Notes: generated by a model from the letters alone, not told the origin. Counted from the stretch's first letter, positions 8,887 to 16,993 are shown. The stretch is 64,000 nucleotides of DNA from Mycolicibacterium wolinskyi (GCF_002101965.1 NZ_LQQA01000031.1:62001-126000), one strand, 5' to 3'. Made by a program: numbers and translations.

Positions 8887-11777
8887 CAGACCAGAGACTC
8901 CTGTGGGTGACGTTGAATCCGGGGCCACGGCTGCGGTTTCGGCCGGGACCGCACCCGCTGCGGCCACCAGAACCACCTGCCGAGCAGCGCGGCGATCGAC
9001 GGCGTCATGAACGAGCGGATCACCAGGGTGTCGAACAGCAGACCCAGACCGATCGTCGTGCCGACCTGGCCCATGATCGTGAGGTCGCTGACCGCCATCA
9101 CCATCATCGTGAAGGCGAAGACCATGCCCGCGGCGGTCACCGTCGAACCGCTGCCGCCCATCGCCCGGATCATGCCGGTGTTCAGCCCGGCACGTATCTC
9201 CTCCTTGAGCCGCGAGACGACCAGCAGGTTGTAGTCCGCACCGACGGCCAACAGGATGATCACCGCCATCGGCAGCACCATCCAGTGCAACTCGATGCCC
9301 AGTATGTGCTGCCACAGCAGCACCGAAACGCCGAACGACGCTCCGAGCGAGAGCACCACCGTGCCGACGATCACCGCCGCGGCGACGATCGCGCGGGTCA
9401 ACAGCAGCATGATCAGGAAGATCAAGCAGATCGCGGCGATCCCGGCGATCAACAGGTCGTACCTCGTCCCGTCGGCCATGTCCTTGAATGTGGCCGCAGT
9501 ACCACCGAGGTAGATGGTCGAGCCCTCGAACGGTGTGCCTTTGATCGCGTTCTTGGCGGCAGTCTTGATCGCGTCGATCCGCTCGATACCGTCGGCGGAC
9601 ATCGGATCACCCTCATGGTTGATGATGAACCGCACCGCGTGCCCGTCCGGGGACAGGAACTGTTCCAGACCCTTTGCGAAATCCGGGTTTTCGAACGCTT
9701 CAGCCGGCAGGTAGAACGAGTCGTCGTTCATCGCCTCGTTGAAGGCCTTGCCCATCTCGGTCGAGGTCTCGGCCATGATGCGCTGCTGCTCCTGCATACC
9801 CTGCTGGGTCTGCTGCATGGTCAGCATCATCTCCCGCATGCTCACCATGGTCTGCTTCATCTCGGGCATGATCGCGATCATCTGCGGCATCAACTCGTTG
9901 AGCCGATGCATCTGCGGCATCATCTCGTTCATGTCCGTGGTCATCACGTCCATGCCGTCGATGACGTCGAAGACCGACCGCAGCGACCAGCACATCGGGA
10001 TGTTGAAGCAGTGCGGTTCCCAGTAGAGGTAGTTTCGGATCGGCCGGAAGAAATCGTCGAAATTGGCGATGTTGTCGCGCAATTCCTCGATGTTGGCCAC
10101 CATGCCGTCCATGGACGCCACCATCTGGCTGGTGGTGTCGGCCATCTGCTCGGTGATCGCCTGCATCCGATCCATGTTGCCGATGGTCTTCTGCATGTCC
10201 GCGACCTGTTTGGTCATATCGGCGGTGCGGTCCGTGTTGTACTTCTCGTTCAGTCGCTGCAGGGTGCTCTGCTGACTGATCATGTACGGGATCGTCGTGT
10301 TCTCGATCGGCGCACCGTCGGGCCGCGTGATGGTCTGCACCCGGGCGATGCCGTCGACCTGGAAAACGGCCTTGGCGATCTTCTCGATAACCAGGAAGTC
10401 CGCCGGATTCCTTAGATCCCGGTCACTTTCGATCATCAGCATCTCCGGGTTCAACCGCGACGGCGAGAAGTGCCGCTCGGCCGCCGCGTAGCCCTGATTG
10501 GAACTGATGTCGTCGGGCAGGTACAGACGATCGTTGTAGCTGGTCTTGTAACCGGGCAGCGCCAGCAGTCCGATGAGCGAGACCGCGATGGTGGTGATCA
10601 GGATCGGGCCCGGCCATCGGACCACCGCGGTACCCACCGAGCGCCAACCACGCACGCGCATGGAGCGCTTGGGGTCGAGGAACCGGCCTGCGATGGTGAC
10701 GATGGCAGGACCGAACGTCATCGCGGTGACGATGAGCACCAGCATGCCGATCGCAAGCGGCACACCGAGTGTCTGGAAGTACGGCAACCGGGTGAAGCTC
10801 AGACAGAAGGTGGCGCCCGCGATGGTCAGGCCGGACCCGACGATCACATGGGCGGTGCCACCGAACATGGTGTAGTAGGCCGACTCTCGATCCTCGCCGC
10901 TACCGCGAGCCTCCTGGTAACGGCCGACGAAGAAGATCGCGTAGTCGACGGCGATGGCGATCGCCAACGTGACCAACAGCCCGGTCGCGAAGGTCGAGAG
11001 GCCGATGACGTTGTAGTAGCCCAGGAATGCCACCGCACCACGGACCGTCATCAGACTGACCACCACCATCAAGAGGATCAGCACCGTCGTCATGATCGAC
11101 CGGAAGATGACGAGCAACATGATGATGATGACCAGGAAGGTCAGCGCCTCCACCAACCGCATGCTGCCGTGGCTGGCCTCGGTCTGCTCGGCCGTCATCG
11201 GCGCGGATCCGGTGACGTAGACCTCGACACCCTCGGGCGCGGGGATGCTCTCCACCATGTGCTTGACGGCTTCGACGGATTCCAGCGACAGCGACTCGCC
11301 CTGATTGCCCGCCAGGTTGGCCGAGACGTAGACGGCCTTACCGTCGCCGCTCTGCACACCGGACGCGGTCAGCGGATCGCTCCAGAGGTCCTGCACATGC
11401 TCGACGTGCTTGGTGTCGGCCCGCAGCTTCTCGATCAGCTCGGAGTAGTAGCGGCGAGCGTCGTCGCCCAGCTTCTCCTGCCCTTCCAGGACGATCATCG
11501 CCGAGCTGTTGGACTTGTATTCGCCGAACACCTGACCGATGCGCTCGGTGGCGATGACGGCAGGCGCCTCCTTCGGGCTCATCGACACCGACCGCATCTC
11601 GCCGACCGTCTCGAGCTGCGGCACCGCGATGTTCAAGAACGCGGCGATGGCCACCCAGATGAGGATGATGGGAATGGAGAGCCTGCGAAGTACGCGGGCG
11701 ATCCGTCCGAAATGTGCGCCCTCGTGCGGCGCGTTGGTGGTGATGGGCCCGGTGGGCGCGTCCGCGTGCGCGCTCAT
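8886..11777 (-). CDS. mmpL: MmpL4/MmpL5-type RND transporter
   Basis: A 963-aa inner-membrane RND-superfamily exporter, close to the length of MmpL4/MmpL5. TM1 is near residues 33-53, followed by a periplasmic domain and a TM2-6 block with the proton-relay pair D278-Y279. A long Met/Gln-rich coiled coil (about 505-700), a hallmark of the siderophore/azole-exporting MmpL4/5 branch, comes next. The second TM block carries D848-Y849. A CFNIPMC cysteine pair sits inside the second periplasmic loop. It starts by ATGA overlap with mmpS and ends overlapping the Rv0455c-like gene. Substrate is inferred only: siderophore, drug or lipid. Confidence 0.93.
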   Translation of the reverse strand: MSAHADAPTGPITTNAPHEGAHFGRIARVLRRLSIPIILIWVAIAAFLNIAVPQLETVGEMRSVSMSPKEAPAVIATERIGQVFGEYKSNSSAMIVLEGQEKLGDDARRYYSELIEKLRADTKHVEHVQDLWSDPLTASGVQSGDGKAVYVSANLAGNQGESLSLESVEAVKHMVESIPAPEGVEVYVTGSAPMTAEQTEASHGSMRLVEALTFLVIIIMLLVIFRSIMTTVLILLMVVVSLMTVRGAVAFLGYYNVIGLSTFATGLLVTLAIAIAVDYAIFFVGRYQEARGSGEDRESAYYTMFGGTAHVIVGSGLTIAGATFCLSFTRLPYFQTLGVPLAIGMLVLIVTAMTFGPAIVTIAGRFLDPKRSMRVRGWRSVGTAVVRWPGPILITTIAVSLIGLLALPGYKTSYNDRLYLPDDISSNQGYAAAERHFSPSRLNPEMLMIESDRDLRNPADFLVIEKIAKAVFQVDGIARVQTITRPDGAPIENTTIPYMISQQSTLQRLNEKYNTDRTADMTKQVADMQKTIGNMDRMQAITEQMADTTSQMVASMDGMVANIEELRDNIANFDDFFRPIRNYLYWEPHCFNIPMCWSLRSVFDVIDGMDVMTTDMNEMMPQMHRLNELMPQMIAIMPEMKQTMVSMREMMLTMQQTQQGMQEQQRIMAETSTEMGKAFNEAMNDDSFYLPAEAFENPDFAKGLEQFLSPDGHAVRFIINHEGDPMSADGIERIDAIKTAAKNAIKGTPFEGSTIYLGGTAATFKDMADGTRYDLLIAGIAAICLIFLIMLLLTRAIVAAAVIVGTVVLSLGASFGVSVLLWQHILGIELHWMVLPMAVIILLAVGADYNLLVVSRLKEEIRAGLNTGMIRAMGGSGSTVTAAGMVFAFTMMVMAVSDLTIMGQVGTTIGLGLLFDTLVIRSFMTPSIAALLGRWFWWPQRVRSRPKPQPWPRIQRHPQESLV

Positions 11778-12202
11778 GCGGACTTCACGATGCAGAAGGT
11801 CTGAACATTGGTACCGGTGGCGCTGCGCTCGTCCTTGACCTCACCATCGACGATCACCCGGCACCCCAGAAAGTCGGTCTTACCCTGTGCCACGATGTTG
11901 GCCGCAGCCGACGGCTCCGTGGTCTGCAACGTGATGGACCACGGCAGGACGGCGGCGTCGACTCGCTGCGGCTCGCCCTCCAGATCCACATAGTTCACAT
12001 CCACGGCAGCCCCTTCCGGACCAAAGATCTCGTACGTCAACACTTTTGGATCAAACGGTTCCGGATCGTTCGCGAACTCCACCGGTGTTGTCAACGGCGG
12101 ATCAGATGCGAACACGCCGCGGACACGATCGACGGCAAACCCCGCTACGCCGATCACCGCCACGGCAACCAGGGGCAACCACACCCGCTTGAGCAATTGC
12201 AT
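11774..12202 (-). CDS. mmpS: MmpS family membrane accessory protein
   Basis: A 142-aa protein with one N-terminal membrane helix (about residues 5-25) and a periplasmic domain carrying the MmpS segments VLTYEIFGPEG, VNYVDLEGEPQ and PWSITLQT. Two cysteines (in FLGC and TFC) could pair. The ATG at 12202 follows a GGGAGGAAG ribosome site, so the MREEAAM reading further up is rejected. It is the first gene of the mmpS-mmpL-Rv0455c-like operon and probably the periplasmic adaptor of the exporter. Confidence 0.93.
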   Translation of the reverse strand: MQLLKRVWLPLVAVAVIGVAGFAVDRVRGVFASDPPLTTPVEFANDPEPFDPKVLTYEIFGPEGAAVDVNYVDLEGEPQRVDAAVLPWSITLQTTEPSAAANIVAQGKTDFLGCRVIVDGEVKDERSATGTNVQTFCIVKSA

Positions 12203-12325
12203 CGCCGCTTCCTCCCGCACTGCCGCCGTCAGCCATCAATCGCACTCAAGTTATACAAGCAGATCAGTTCAGACAAGCCGAACGGCTAACTGATCTTGAC
12301 TAGATAGTTAGACAATGCTTAGCCG
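12203..12325 (-). promoter_or_regulatory. mmpS operon promoter with overlapping inverted repeats
   Basis: Two overlapping inverted repeats are visible: GATCAGTT (12262-12269) with AACTGATC (12288-12295), and CTAACT (12286-12291) with AGTTAG (12306-12311). On the minus strand a TATAAC hexamer near 12251 could be a -10, with TTGTCT upstream at a short 15-base spacing. The nested palindromes look like a TetR- or MarR-type operator over the mmpS promoter. No good match to an IdeR iron box was found. Confidence 0.5.
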
Positions 12326-12417
12326 CATGGTGAACTGGATCACGGCGTCGCAACCGAGTCGGCCAGCGCACACCGGTCGGCGGCCACGGATTGATCAGCG
12401 TCGCGGCGTGCCGGCAC

Positions 12418-12449
12418 AAAAAAATCCCGGCCCTTGCGGGCCGGGATTC
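12418..12449 (-). terminator. Intrinsic terminator after the pit/DUF3349 operon
   Basis: A perfect 11-bp stem (12423-12433 with 12438-12448, sequence AATCCCGGCCC) closes a four-base loop. On the minus strand it is followed by seven T residues (plus-strand A run 12418-12424). It lies 16 bases past the stop of the DUF3349 gene. It is an unusually canonical rho-independent terminator for a mycobacterium. Confidence 0.9.
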
Positions 12450-12464
12450 AACGGAAAGGTGTGG

Positions 12465-12767
12465 TCAGCGCACCGGGGTGGCCAGCGGCCAGCCGACCGA
12501 GGCCAGCCGCGACGCGACCTGGTGGATCTCTTCGGGATTCGGTTCTTTCTCGATGATCTTGTGCACGGCGTCGCGGATCTCGTCGTCGGTCACCGGGGTG
12601 TCACCGTCGTTGGACCGCAGGATCGCCTGGGCGGCCTGTACCACCTCGTCCTCGGACAGCGAGCGCTTCAGCAGCGCCAGCAGCGCAAAGTAATCCTTCG
12701 GCGGCACACCCTCGGGGTAACCCTTGTGCAGCCACGTCAGCACGTTGTCCATGTAGCTCTCGGTCAT
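12465..12767 (-). CDS. DUF3349 family protein (Rv0543c homologue)
   Basis: A 100-aa soluble, mostly helical DUF3349 protein. It contains WLHKGYPEGVPPKDYFALLALL and ends with the family's RLASVGWPL. The function is unknown. It follows the Rv0544c-like gene by nine bases in the pitA operon, the order seen in M. tuberculosis (Rv0543c-Rv0544c-Rv0545c). A second DUF3349 gene lies on the other side of pitA at 14604, so the family is duplicated around the phosphate transporter. A phosphate-related role is inference from position only. Confidence 0.88.
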   Translation of the reverse strand: MTESYMDNVLTWLHKGYPEGVPPKDYFALLALLKRSLSEDEVVQAAQAILRSNDGDTPVTDDEIRDAVHKIIEKEPNPEEIHQVASRLASVGWPLATPVR

Positions 12768-12776
12768 GGCGTCAGC

Positions 12777-13061
12777 TCACTTACCCGGAAGGAACGGGAC
12801 GGGGTTGAATCCGAAGTGGTGAATGATCGTGGCCTTGGTGATCCACAGGATCGCGATCACGATGACTGCGGCGACGGACGCGAACAGCACCAGCCCGAGC
12901 GTCTTGAGCGCCGGGTTGGCCGCCTGTACCGTGCCGTCCTCATGGGTGCCGCCGGCCCCGTTCGAGTAGGCCACGAGCCCGAGGGCGAACACCGCGGGCA
13001 GCCCGGCGCCGAGGATCAGGCCGACCACGAGAACCTTGAAGATGGATTCCAGATAGATCAT
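12777..13061 (-). CDS. Small membrane protein (Rv0544c homologue)
   Basis: A 94-aa protein with two clear membrane helices (about residues 8-32 and 53-75) joined by a polar loop with the AYSNGAGG segment, and a C-terminal tail ending PVPFLPGK. The start ATG at 13061 has an AAGGAAAA site in the 24-base gap after pitA. Its place between pitA and DUF3349 matches the M. tuberculosis order. It may be an accessory subunit of the phosphate transporter; no catalytic motif is visible. Confidence 0.8.
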   Translation of the reverse strand: MIYLESIFKVLVVGLILGAGLPAVFALGLVAYSNGAGGTHEDGTVQAANPALKTLGLVLFASVAAVIVIAILWITKATIIHHFGFNPVPFLPGK

Positions 13062-13085
13062 CAGTTTTCCTTGTGTCGGGGTGAT

Positions 13086-14327
13086 CTAGACGGCGGCTTT
13101 GTCGGCCTTGGTGGCCTCGCGGACATCTGCGGGCACGACCGAGTTGGTGGTGTCGTCCCAATCGGCGTTGACGTTCTTGTGGTCGACCTTCTGCTGCTGG
13201 GCGCGCCACCACATGTAGAACGAGAGTCCGACCAGGATCAGGAAGATCAGGCCGTCGCCGGCGAGCGCAGCACCGGTGATCGACTCGACGCCGTGGGACA
13301 GCCAGAACGACAGCGCCCCGACGAGCCCGGCGGCGGGCAGCGTGATCAGCCAGGCCATCGCCATGCGTCCGGCCACGGCCCAGCGCACCTCGGCGCCGGG
13401 CTTGCCGACACCGCTGCCGAGGATCGAACCGGTGGCGACGTGGGTGGTCGACAACGCCATACCGGCGGCGCTGGAGCTCAGGATGATCGCGGCCGAGGAG
13501 GCCTCGGCGGCGAGGCCCTGCGGGGACTCGATCTCGACCAGGCCCTTGCCCAGGGTGCGGATGACGCGCCAGCCGCCGATGTAGGTGCCGAGGCCGATGG
13601 CCAACGCGCAGGACGCGATGATCCAGAACGGCAGGCCGTTCTCCTTCACGTCACCGGTCAGGTGCCCGGTGGTGATGAGCGCGAGCGCGATGACGCCCAT
13701 GGTCTTCTGTGCGTCGTTGGTGCCGTGCGACAGCGCGACCAGTGAGGCGGTGGCGATCTGGCCCCAGCGGAAGCCTTCCTCACGACGCTTCTTCAGCACG
13801 TTGCGGGTGATGCGGTAGACCAGCCAGGTGCCGCACGCCGCCACCAGGCAGGCGATGAACGGCGCGGCGACCGCCGGGATGAGCACCTTCTGGACGACGC
13901 CCGACCAGTTGACACCGGCGAGACCGATCGCGGCCAGGCCCGCGCCGATCAGCCCGCCGAAGAGCGCGTGCGACGAGCTGGACGGGATGCCGAAGAGCCA
14001 GGTCAGCAGGTTCCAGAGGATGCCGCCGATCAGGCCGGCGAAGATGATCGTCAGCCCCGTGGAGGCGTCGATGCCGGATACGAGCGACCCCGTCTTGCTG
14101 TCCTGGATCTTGAGGACCGACGTGGTCACCGTCACCGCGACCTCGACCGAGAGAAAGGCGCCGACGAGATTCAGGATGCCCGCCAGGATCACGGCGGTTT
14201 TGGGCTTCAGCGCACCGGTGGCGATCGACGTCGCCATCGCGTTTCCGGTGTCGTGAAAGCCGTTGGTGAAATCGAAGGCCAATGCTGTTGCTATCAGCAA
14301 CACCAGAATGATCAGCTCTGCGCTCAT
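13086..14327 (-). CDS. pitA: Low-affinity inorganic phosphate transporter PitA
   Basis: A 413-aa inner-membrane Pi/metal:H+ symporter of the PiT family with about 10-11 membrane helices. The two family signature repeats are present: FDFTNGFHDTGNAMATS near residue 17 and SHGTNDAQKTMG in the second half. The GIPSSSSHAL and STTHVATGSILG segments fit as well. The start is ATG 14327 (MSAELI), because upstream in-frame sequence is low-complexity and has no ribosome site. First gene of the pitA-Rv0544c-DUF3349 operon. Direct repeats upstream suggest phosphate control. Confidence 0.92.
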   Translation of the reverse strand: MSAELIILVLLIATALAFDFTNGFHDTGNAMATSIATGALKPKTAVILAGILNLVGAFLSVEVAVTVTTSVLKIQDSKTGSLVSGIDASTGLTIIFAGLIGGILWNLLTWLFGIPSSSSHALFGGLIGAGLAAIGLAGVNWSGVVQKVLIPAVAAPFIACLVAACGTWLVYRITRNVLKKRREEGFRWGQIATASLVALSHGTNDAQKTMGVIALALITTGHLTGDVKENGLPFWIIASCALAIGLGTYIGGWRVIRTLGKGLVEIESPQGLAAEASSAAIILSSSAAGMALSTTHVATGSILGSGVGKPGAEVRWAVAGRMAMAWLITLPAAGLVGALSFWLSHGVESITGAALAGDGLIFLILVGLSFYMWWRAQQQKVDHKNVNADWDDTTNSVVPADVREATKADKAAV

Positions 14328-14422
14328 GGCGCTAATTTTGGGGCCATCGATGCATTTTTGACTAGCCGGAAGCTTGTCTAAATGAGGCCTCTGACCAGGC
14401 GATTTAGCTGACCAGGGCATGT

Positions 14423-14466
14423 GTTCATCCAGTGTTCATCCATCTGATTTCGCATGTTCGCCCGAG
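14423..14466. promoter_or_regulatory. PHO-box-like 11-nt direct repeats
   Basis: Units GTTCATCCAGT (14423) and GTTCATCCATC (14434) follow each other at an 11-base period, and a third unit, GTTCGCCCGAG (14456), is in phase two steps on. The pattern matches the GTTCAYYYR 11-nt units of actinobacterial PhoP boxes, a likely RegX3-type site. It lies in the 276-base gap between pitA and the plus-strand DUF3349 gene and could serve either. A further direct repeat, CTGACCAGG, occurs at 14391 and 14408, nearer pitA. Confidence 0.6.
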
Positions 14467-14603
14467 TTGTGCGCGGCCACGGCTAAAGCCTGGGAGTTGG
14501 CTGTGAGCCCCACTCGCGGCGGGCATTACGATCTATGCAGTCTGCGGTGCTCCAGGCACATCGATATGACCGCTCCCCGCGCTTCTACACCAGGAGTTTT
14601 CGA

Positions 14604-14924
14604 GTGAACGCATTTCTGGCCAAAATTGCGGCCTGGCTCAATGCCGGCTACCCGGAAGGCGTACCCGGCCCCGACCGGGTGCCGTTGCTCGCCCTGCTGA
14701 CCCGGCGTCTCACCAATGACGAAGTGAAAGCCGTCGCACAGGACCTCATCGATCGCGGGCAGTTCGACCACATCGACATCGGTGTGCTGATCACCGAGAT
14801 CACCGATGAGCTTCCCCGCGACGAGGACATCGAGCGGGTGCGCGAGCGCCTGGCCGCGCAAGGCTGGCCGCTGGACGATCCGCGCCCCGACGAGGGCGAG
14901 AGCCAGGCCGGAGGCCAGCGATAG
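14604..14924 (+). CDS. DUF3349 family protein, second copy
   Basis: A 106-aa paralogue of the protein at 12465. It contains WLNAGYPEGVPGPDRVPLLALL and ends with RLAAQGWPL followed by an acidic tail. The GTG at 14604 follows an AGGAG site; the longer reading from 14535 lacks one. It is in front of menE, 38 bases apart, and divergent from the pitA operon across the PHO-box-like repeat. Function unknown. Confidence 0.85.
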   Translation: MNAFLAKIAAWLNAGYPEGVPGPDRVPLLALLTRRLTNDEVKAVAQDLIDRGQFDHIDIGVLITEITDELPRDEDIERVRERLAAQGWPLDDPRPDEGESQAGGQR

Positions 14925-14962
14925 CCCTCCTGCGCCCGGTCCCCGTCACGGGCGACTCGCTG

Positions 14963-16051
14963 TTGCCCGACCTCGCCGATCTGCTCGCCGGCCGCGGATC
15001 GGCGATCCTTCCGGTTCCCGCCGACGACGAACGTCAAACTTCGCTGTTGACAACGGCTTTACGCATCGACGAGCCGATCGACGACGATGTCGCCGTGGTG
15101 GTGTCGACGTCGGGTACCACCGGCGCGCCCAAAGGGGCGCTGCTCACGCGCGGGGCGTTGATCGCCAGCGCCGAAGCCACCCACCGGCGCCTCGGCGGGC
15201 CGGGCCGATGGCTACTGGCGCTACCCGCCTACCACGTGGCGGGGCTTCAGGTCCTGGTGCGCAGCGTCGTCGCGGGCAGCAGTCCCGTCACCGTTTCCCC
15301 CGCATTCGACCCCGCCGAATTGCCCTCGGCGGTAGCGGCATTGGGAACCGGGCGCCGGTACGCCTCATTGGTCGCGGTGCAGCTCGACAAGGCCCTGCGC
15401 GACCCGGCGGCCTGCGCGGCATTGGCCGAACTCGATGCGGTGCTGATCGGCGGAGGGCCGATGCCCGCCGGTGTGGCCGAGCGCGCCGCGGCCGCCGGAG
15501 TGACGGTGGTGCGCACCTACGGGATGAGTGAGACCGCGGGCGGCTGCGTGTACGACGGCGTGCCGCTCGAGGGCGTCGCCGTGCGGTTGGAGGATTCCCG
15601 GATCGTGCTGGGCGGTGCGACGATCGCCAAGGGTTACCGCAACCCCGTCGCCCCCGATCCATTCGCCGAACCTGGCTGGTTTCGCACTGATGACCTTGGT
15701 GCCGTGGATGATTCAGGGGTGTTGCGCGTGCTGGGCCGCGTCGACGACGCAATCAGCACGGGCGGTCTCACCGTCCTTCCGCAGCTGGTGGAATCGGCTC
15801 TGGCCACCCACCCCGCGATCGCGGAATGTGCGGTGTTCGGCGTGGCCGACGAGCGGCTGGGGCAGCGCGTCGTCGCCGCGCTGGTGTTGACCGCCGGCAC
15901 CGAACCGCCCGAACTCGCAGACCTACGCGCCCACGTGGCACACACCCTGGACGCCACGGCCGCGCCGCGCGAGATCCACGTCGTCGACGAGCTTCCCCGC
16001 CGGGGCATCGGCAAGCTCGACCGCCGCGCGCTCACCGCACGATTCGGTTAA
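14963..16051 (+). CDS. menE: O-succinylbenzoate-CoA ligase MenE
   Basis: A 362-aa ANL-superfamily acyl-CoA ligase that activates o-succinylbenzoate in menaquinone synthesis. It is shorter than most AMP-forming ligases, as mycobacterial MenE is. The P-loop VSTSGTTGAPKGALLT, the YGMSETAGG motif, TDDLG, the hinge LGRVDDAISTGG and the catalytic PRRGIGKLDRRAL lysine (K351) are all present. The start is taken at TTG 14963; no ATG or GTG lies upstream in frame, though CTG 14930 is possible. Stops of menE and the convergent arsR overlap by three bases. Confidence 0.88.
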   Translation: MPDLADLLAGRGSAILPVPADDERQTSLLTTALRIDEPIDDDVAVVVSTSGTTGAPKGALLTRGALIASAEATHRRLGGPGRWLLALPAYHVAGLQVLVRSVVAGSSPVTVSPAFDPAELPSAVAALGTGRRYASLVAVQLDKALRDPAACAALAELDAVLIGGGPMPAGVAERAAAAGVTVVRTYGMSETAGGCVYDGVPLEGVAVRLEDSRIVLGGATIAKGYRNPVAPDPFAEPGWFRTDDLGAVDDSGVLRVLGRVDDAISTGGLTVLPQLVESALATHPAIAECAVFGVADERLGQRVVAALVLTAGTEPPELADLRAHVAHTLDATAAPREIHVVDELPRRGIGKLDRRALTARFG

Positions 16052-16407
16052 GTGCAGCAATTCGGGTCGAGCACCACGCACAGCGCTTGCAAGGCCTCCG
16101 GCCGAGCCCGGTGGAAGACGTTCATGCCGCGGCGATCCGAGATGACCAGCCCGGCCTTGCGGAGCTGGCCGAGGTGGTGGCTGACGGTCGATTCACTCAG
16201 GCCGAGCACCGCCGCCAGGTCGCCGCTGGTCTCCTCCGCGGCAGCCGAGCTGAACAGGTAGGACATGATCTTCACCCGAACCGGATCGGCGATCGCCTTC
16301 AGCCGCATCGCGACGTGAAGGGCGTCCTCATCGCTGATCGGGCCCGCAGCCACCGGCGCGCAACACACCGGGGCGGACATGTCGATCACGGGCAACGCTT
16401 TCGGCAT
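16048..16407 (-). CDS. arsR: ArsR family arsenic-responsive repressor
   Basis: A 119-aa winged-helix repressor with the recognition helix SESTVSHHLGQLRKAGLV. Cysteines lie at C15-C16 (VCCAP) and C110, C117-C118 (DPNCCT). The N-terminal CC pair resembles the As(III) site of corynebacterial ArsR; the extra C-terminal trio is notable. The start is ATG 16407 rather than the upstream reading, which crosses the operator. It is divergent from arsI, and a perfect 10-bp inverted repeat sits between the two. Confidence 0.85.
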   Translation of the reverse strand: MPKALPVIDMSAPVCCAPVAAGPISDEDALHVAMRLKAIADPVRVKIMSYLFSSAAAEETSGDLAAVLGLSESTVSHHLGQLRKAGLVISDRRGMNVFHRARPEALQALCVVLDPNCCT

Positions 16408-16430
16408 GCATCCATCCTGCCAGCTTTCTT

Positions 16431-16484
16431 GACATATATCAAAAAGGTGGCAGTCTGGGCTCGACACCGAATTCGATATATGTC
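16431..16484. promoter_or_regulatory. ArsR operator pair between arsR and arsI
   Basis: GACATATATC (16431-16440) and GATATATGTC (16475-16484) form a perfect inverted repeat whose arms are 34 bases apart. Each AT-rich arm is itself nearly palindromic, like ArsR/SmtB operators, so there may be one repressor dimer per divergent promoter. A TTGACA hexamer overlaps the left arm (16429-16434). Confidence 0.65.
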
Positions 16485-16505
16485 TCATCAGCCCGGAGGT
16501 CCGCC

Positions 16506-16973
16506 ATGTCCCGCGTCCAGCTCGCCCTCAATGTCGATGACCTCGACGAGGCAATCGCCTTCTACTCCAAGCTGTTCAACACGACCCCGAACAAGGTGAA
16601 GCCGGGCTACGCCAACTTCGCCGTCGCCGAGCCGCCGCTGAAGCTGGTGCTGCTCGAGAACCCCGGCAACGGCGGCACGATCAACCACCTCGGCGTCGAA
16701 GTCGAGTCCAGCGAGCAGGTGCACGCCGAGATCGCCCGGCTGACCGACGAAGGGCTGTTCACCGACGAGGAGATCGGCACCACGTGTTGCTTCGCCACCC
16801 AGGACAAGGTGTGGGTGGCGGGCCCGGCCGGCGAGAAATGGGAGGTCTACACCGTGCTCGCCGACTCCGACACTTTCGGCACGAGCCCTTCTCACCTCGA
16901 TGAGTCAGCCGATGGCGGCGCGTGTTGCGGCGGTACTGCTGCCGCCAAGTCGAGTTCCGCGTCCTGCTGCTGA
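16506..16973 (+). CDS. arsI: ArsI/CadI family C-As lyase
   Basis: A 155-aa VOC-fold Fe(II) dioxygenase that cleaves the C-As bond of trivalent methyl- or aryl-arsenicals. The ArsI metal triad is present as Q5, H61 and E113. The vicinal substrate-binding cysteines are C94-C95 (GTTCCFATQD). A Ser/Ala-rich tail with additional CC pairs (GACCGG and a terminal SCC) could bind metal. The ATG at 16506 has a GGAGG site. It is paired with a divergent ArsR. M. tuberculosis CadI is the related protein; organoarsenical detoxification is the best-supported role. Confidence 0.87.
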   Translation: MSRVQLALNVDDLDEAIAFYSKLFNTTPNKVKPGYANFAVAEPPLKLVLLENPGNGGTINHLGVEVESSEQVHAEIARLTDEGLFTDEEIGTTCCFATQDKVWVAGPAGEKWEVYTVLADSDTFGTSPSHLDESADGGACCGGTAAAKSSSASCC

Positions 16974-16975
16974 GC

Positions 16976-16993
16976 CGGTGCCCGACGGCACCG
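16976..16993 (+). terminator. Possible hairpin terminator after arsI
   Basis: CGGTGCC and GGCACCG pair in a 7-bp stem right after the arsI stop. There is no T run, so it may act weakly or not at all. Confidence 0.35.

Noticed and set aside
10470..11804. Long plus-strand reading frames opposite mmpL
   Set aside because: Their His/Asp/Arg-rich composition is typical of antisense frames in GC-rich genes. The minus-strand frame has complete MmpL structure.
12203..12325. IdeR iron box in front of mmpS
   Set aside because: A siderophore link would predict TTAGG-type boxes. Only a partial GGCTAAC is present, and the palindromes there have a different sequence.
12315..13745. 476-aa plus-strand reading frame opposite the pitA operon
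   Set aside because: It is antisense to three recognised genes and a canonical terminator, and contains no domain.
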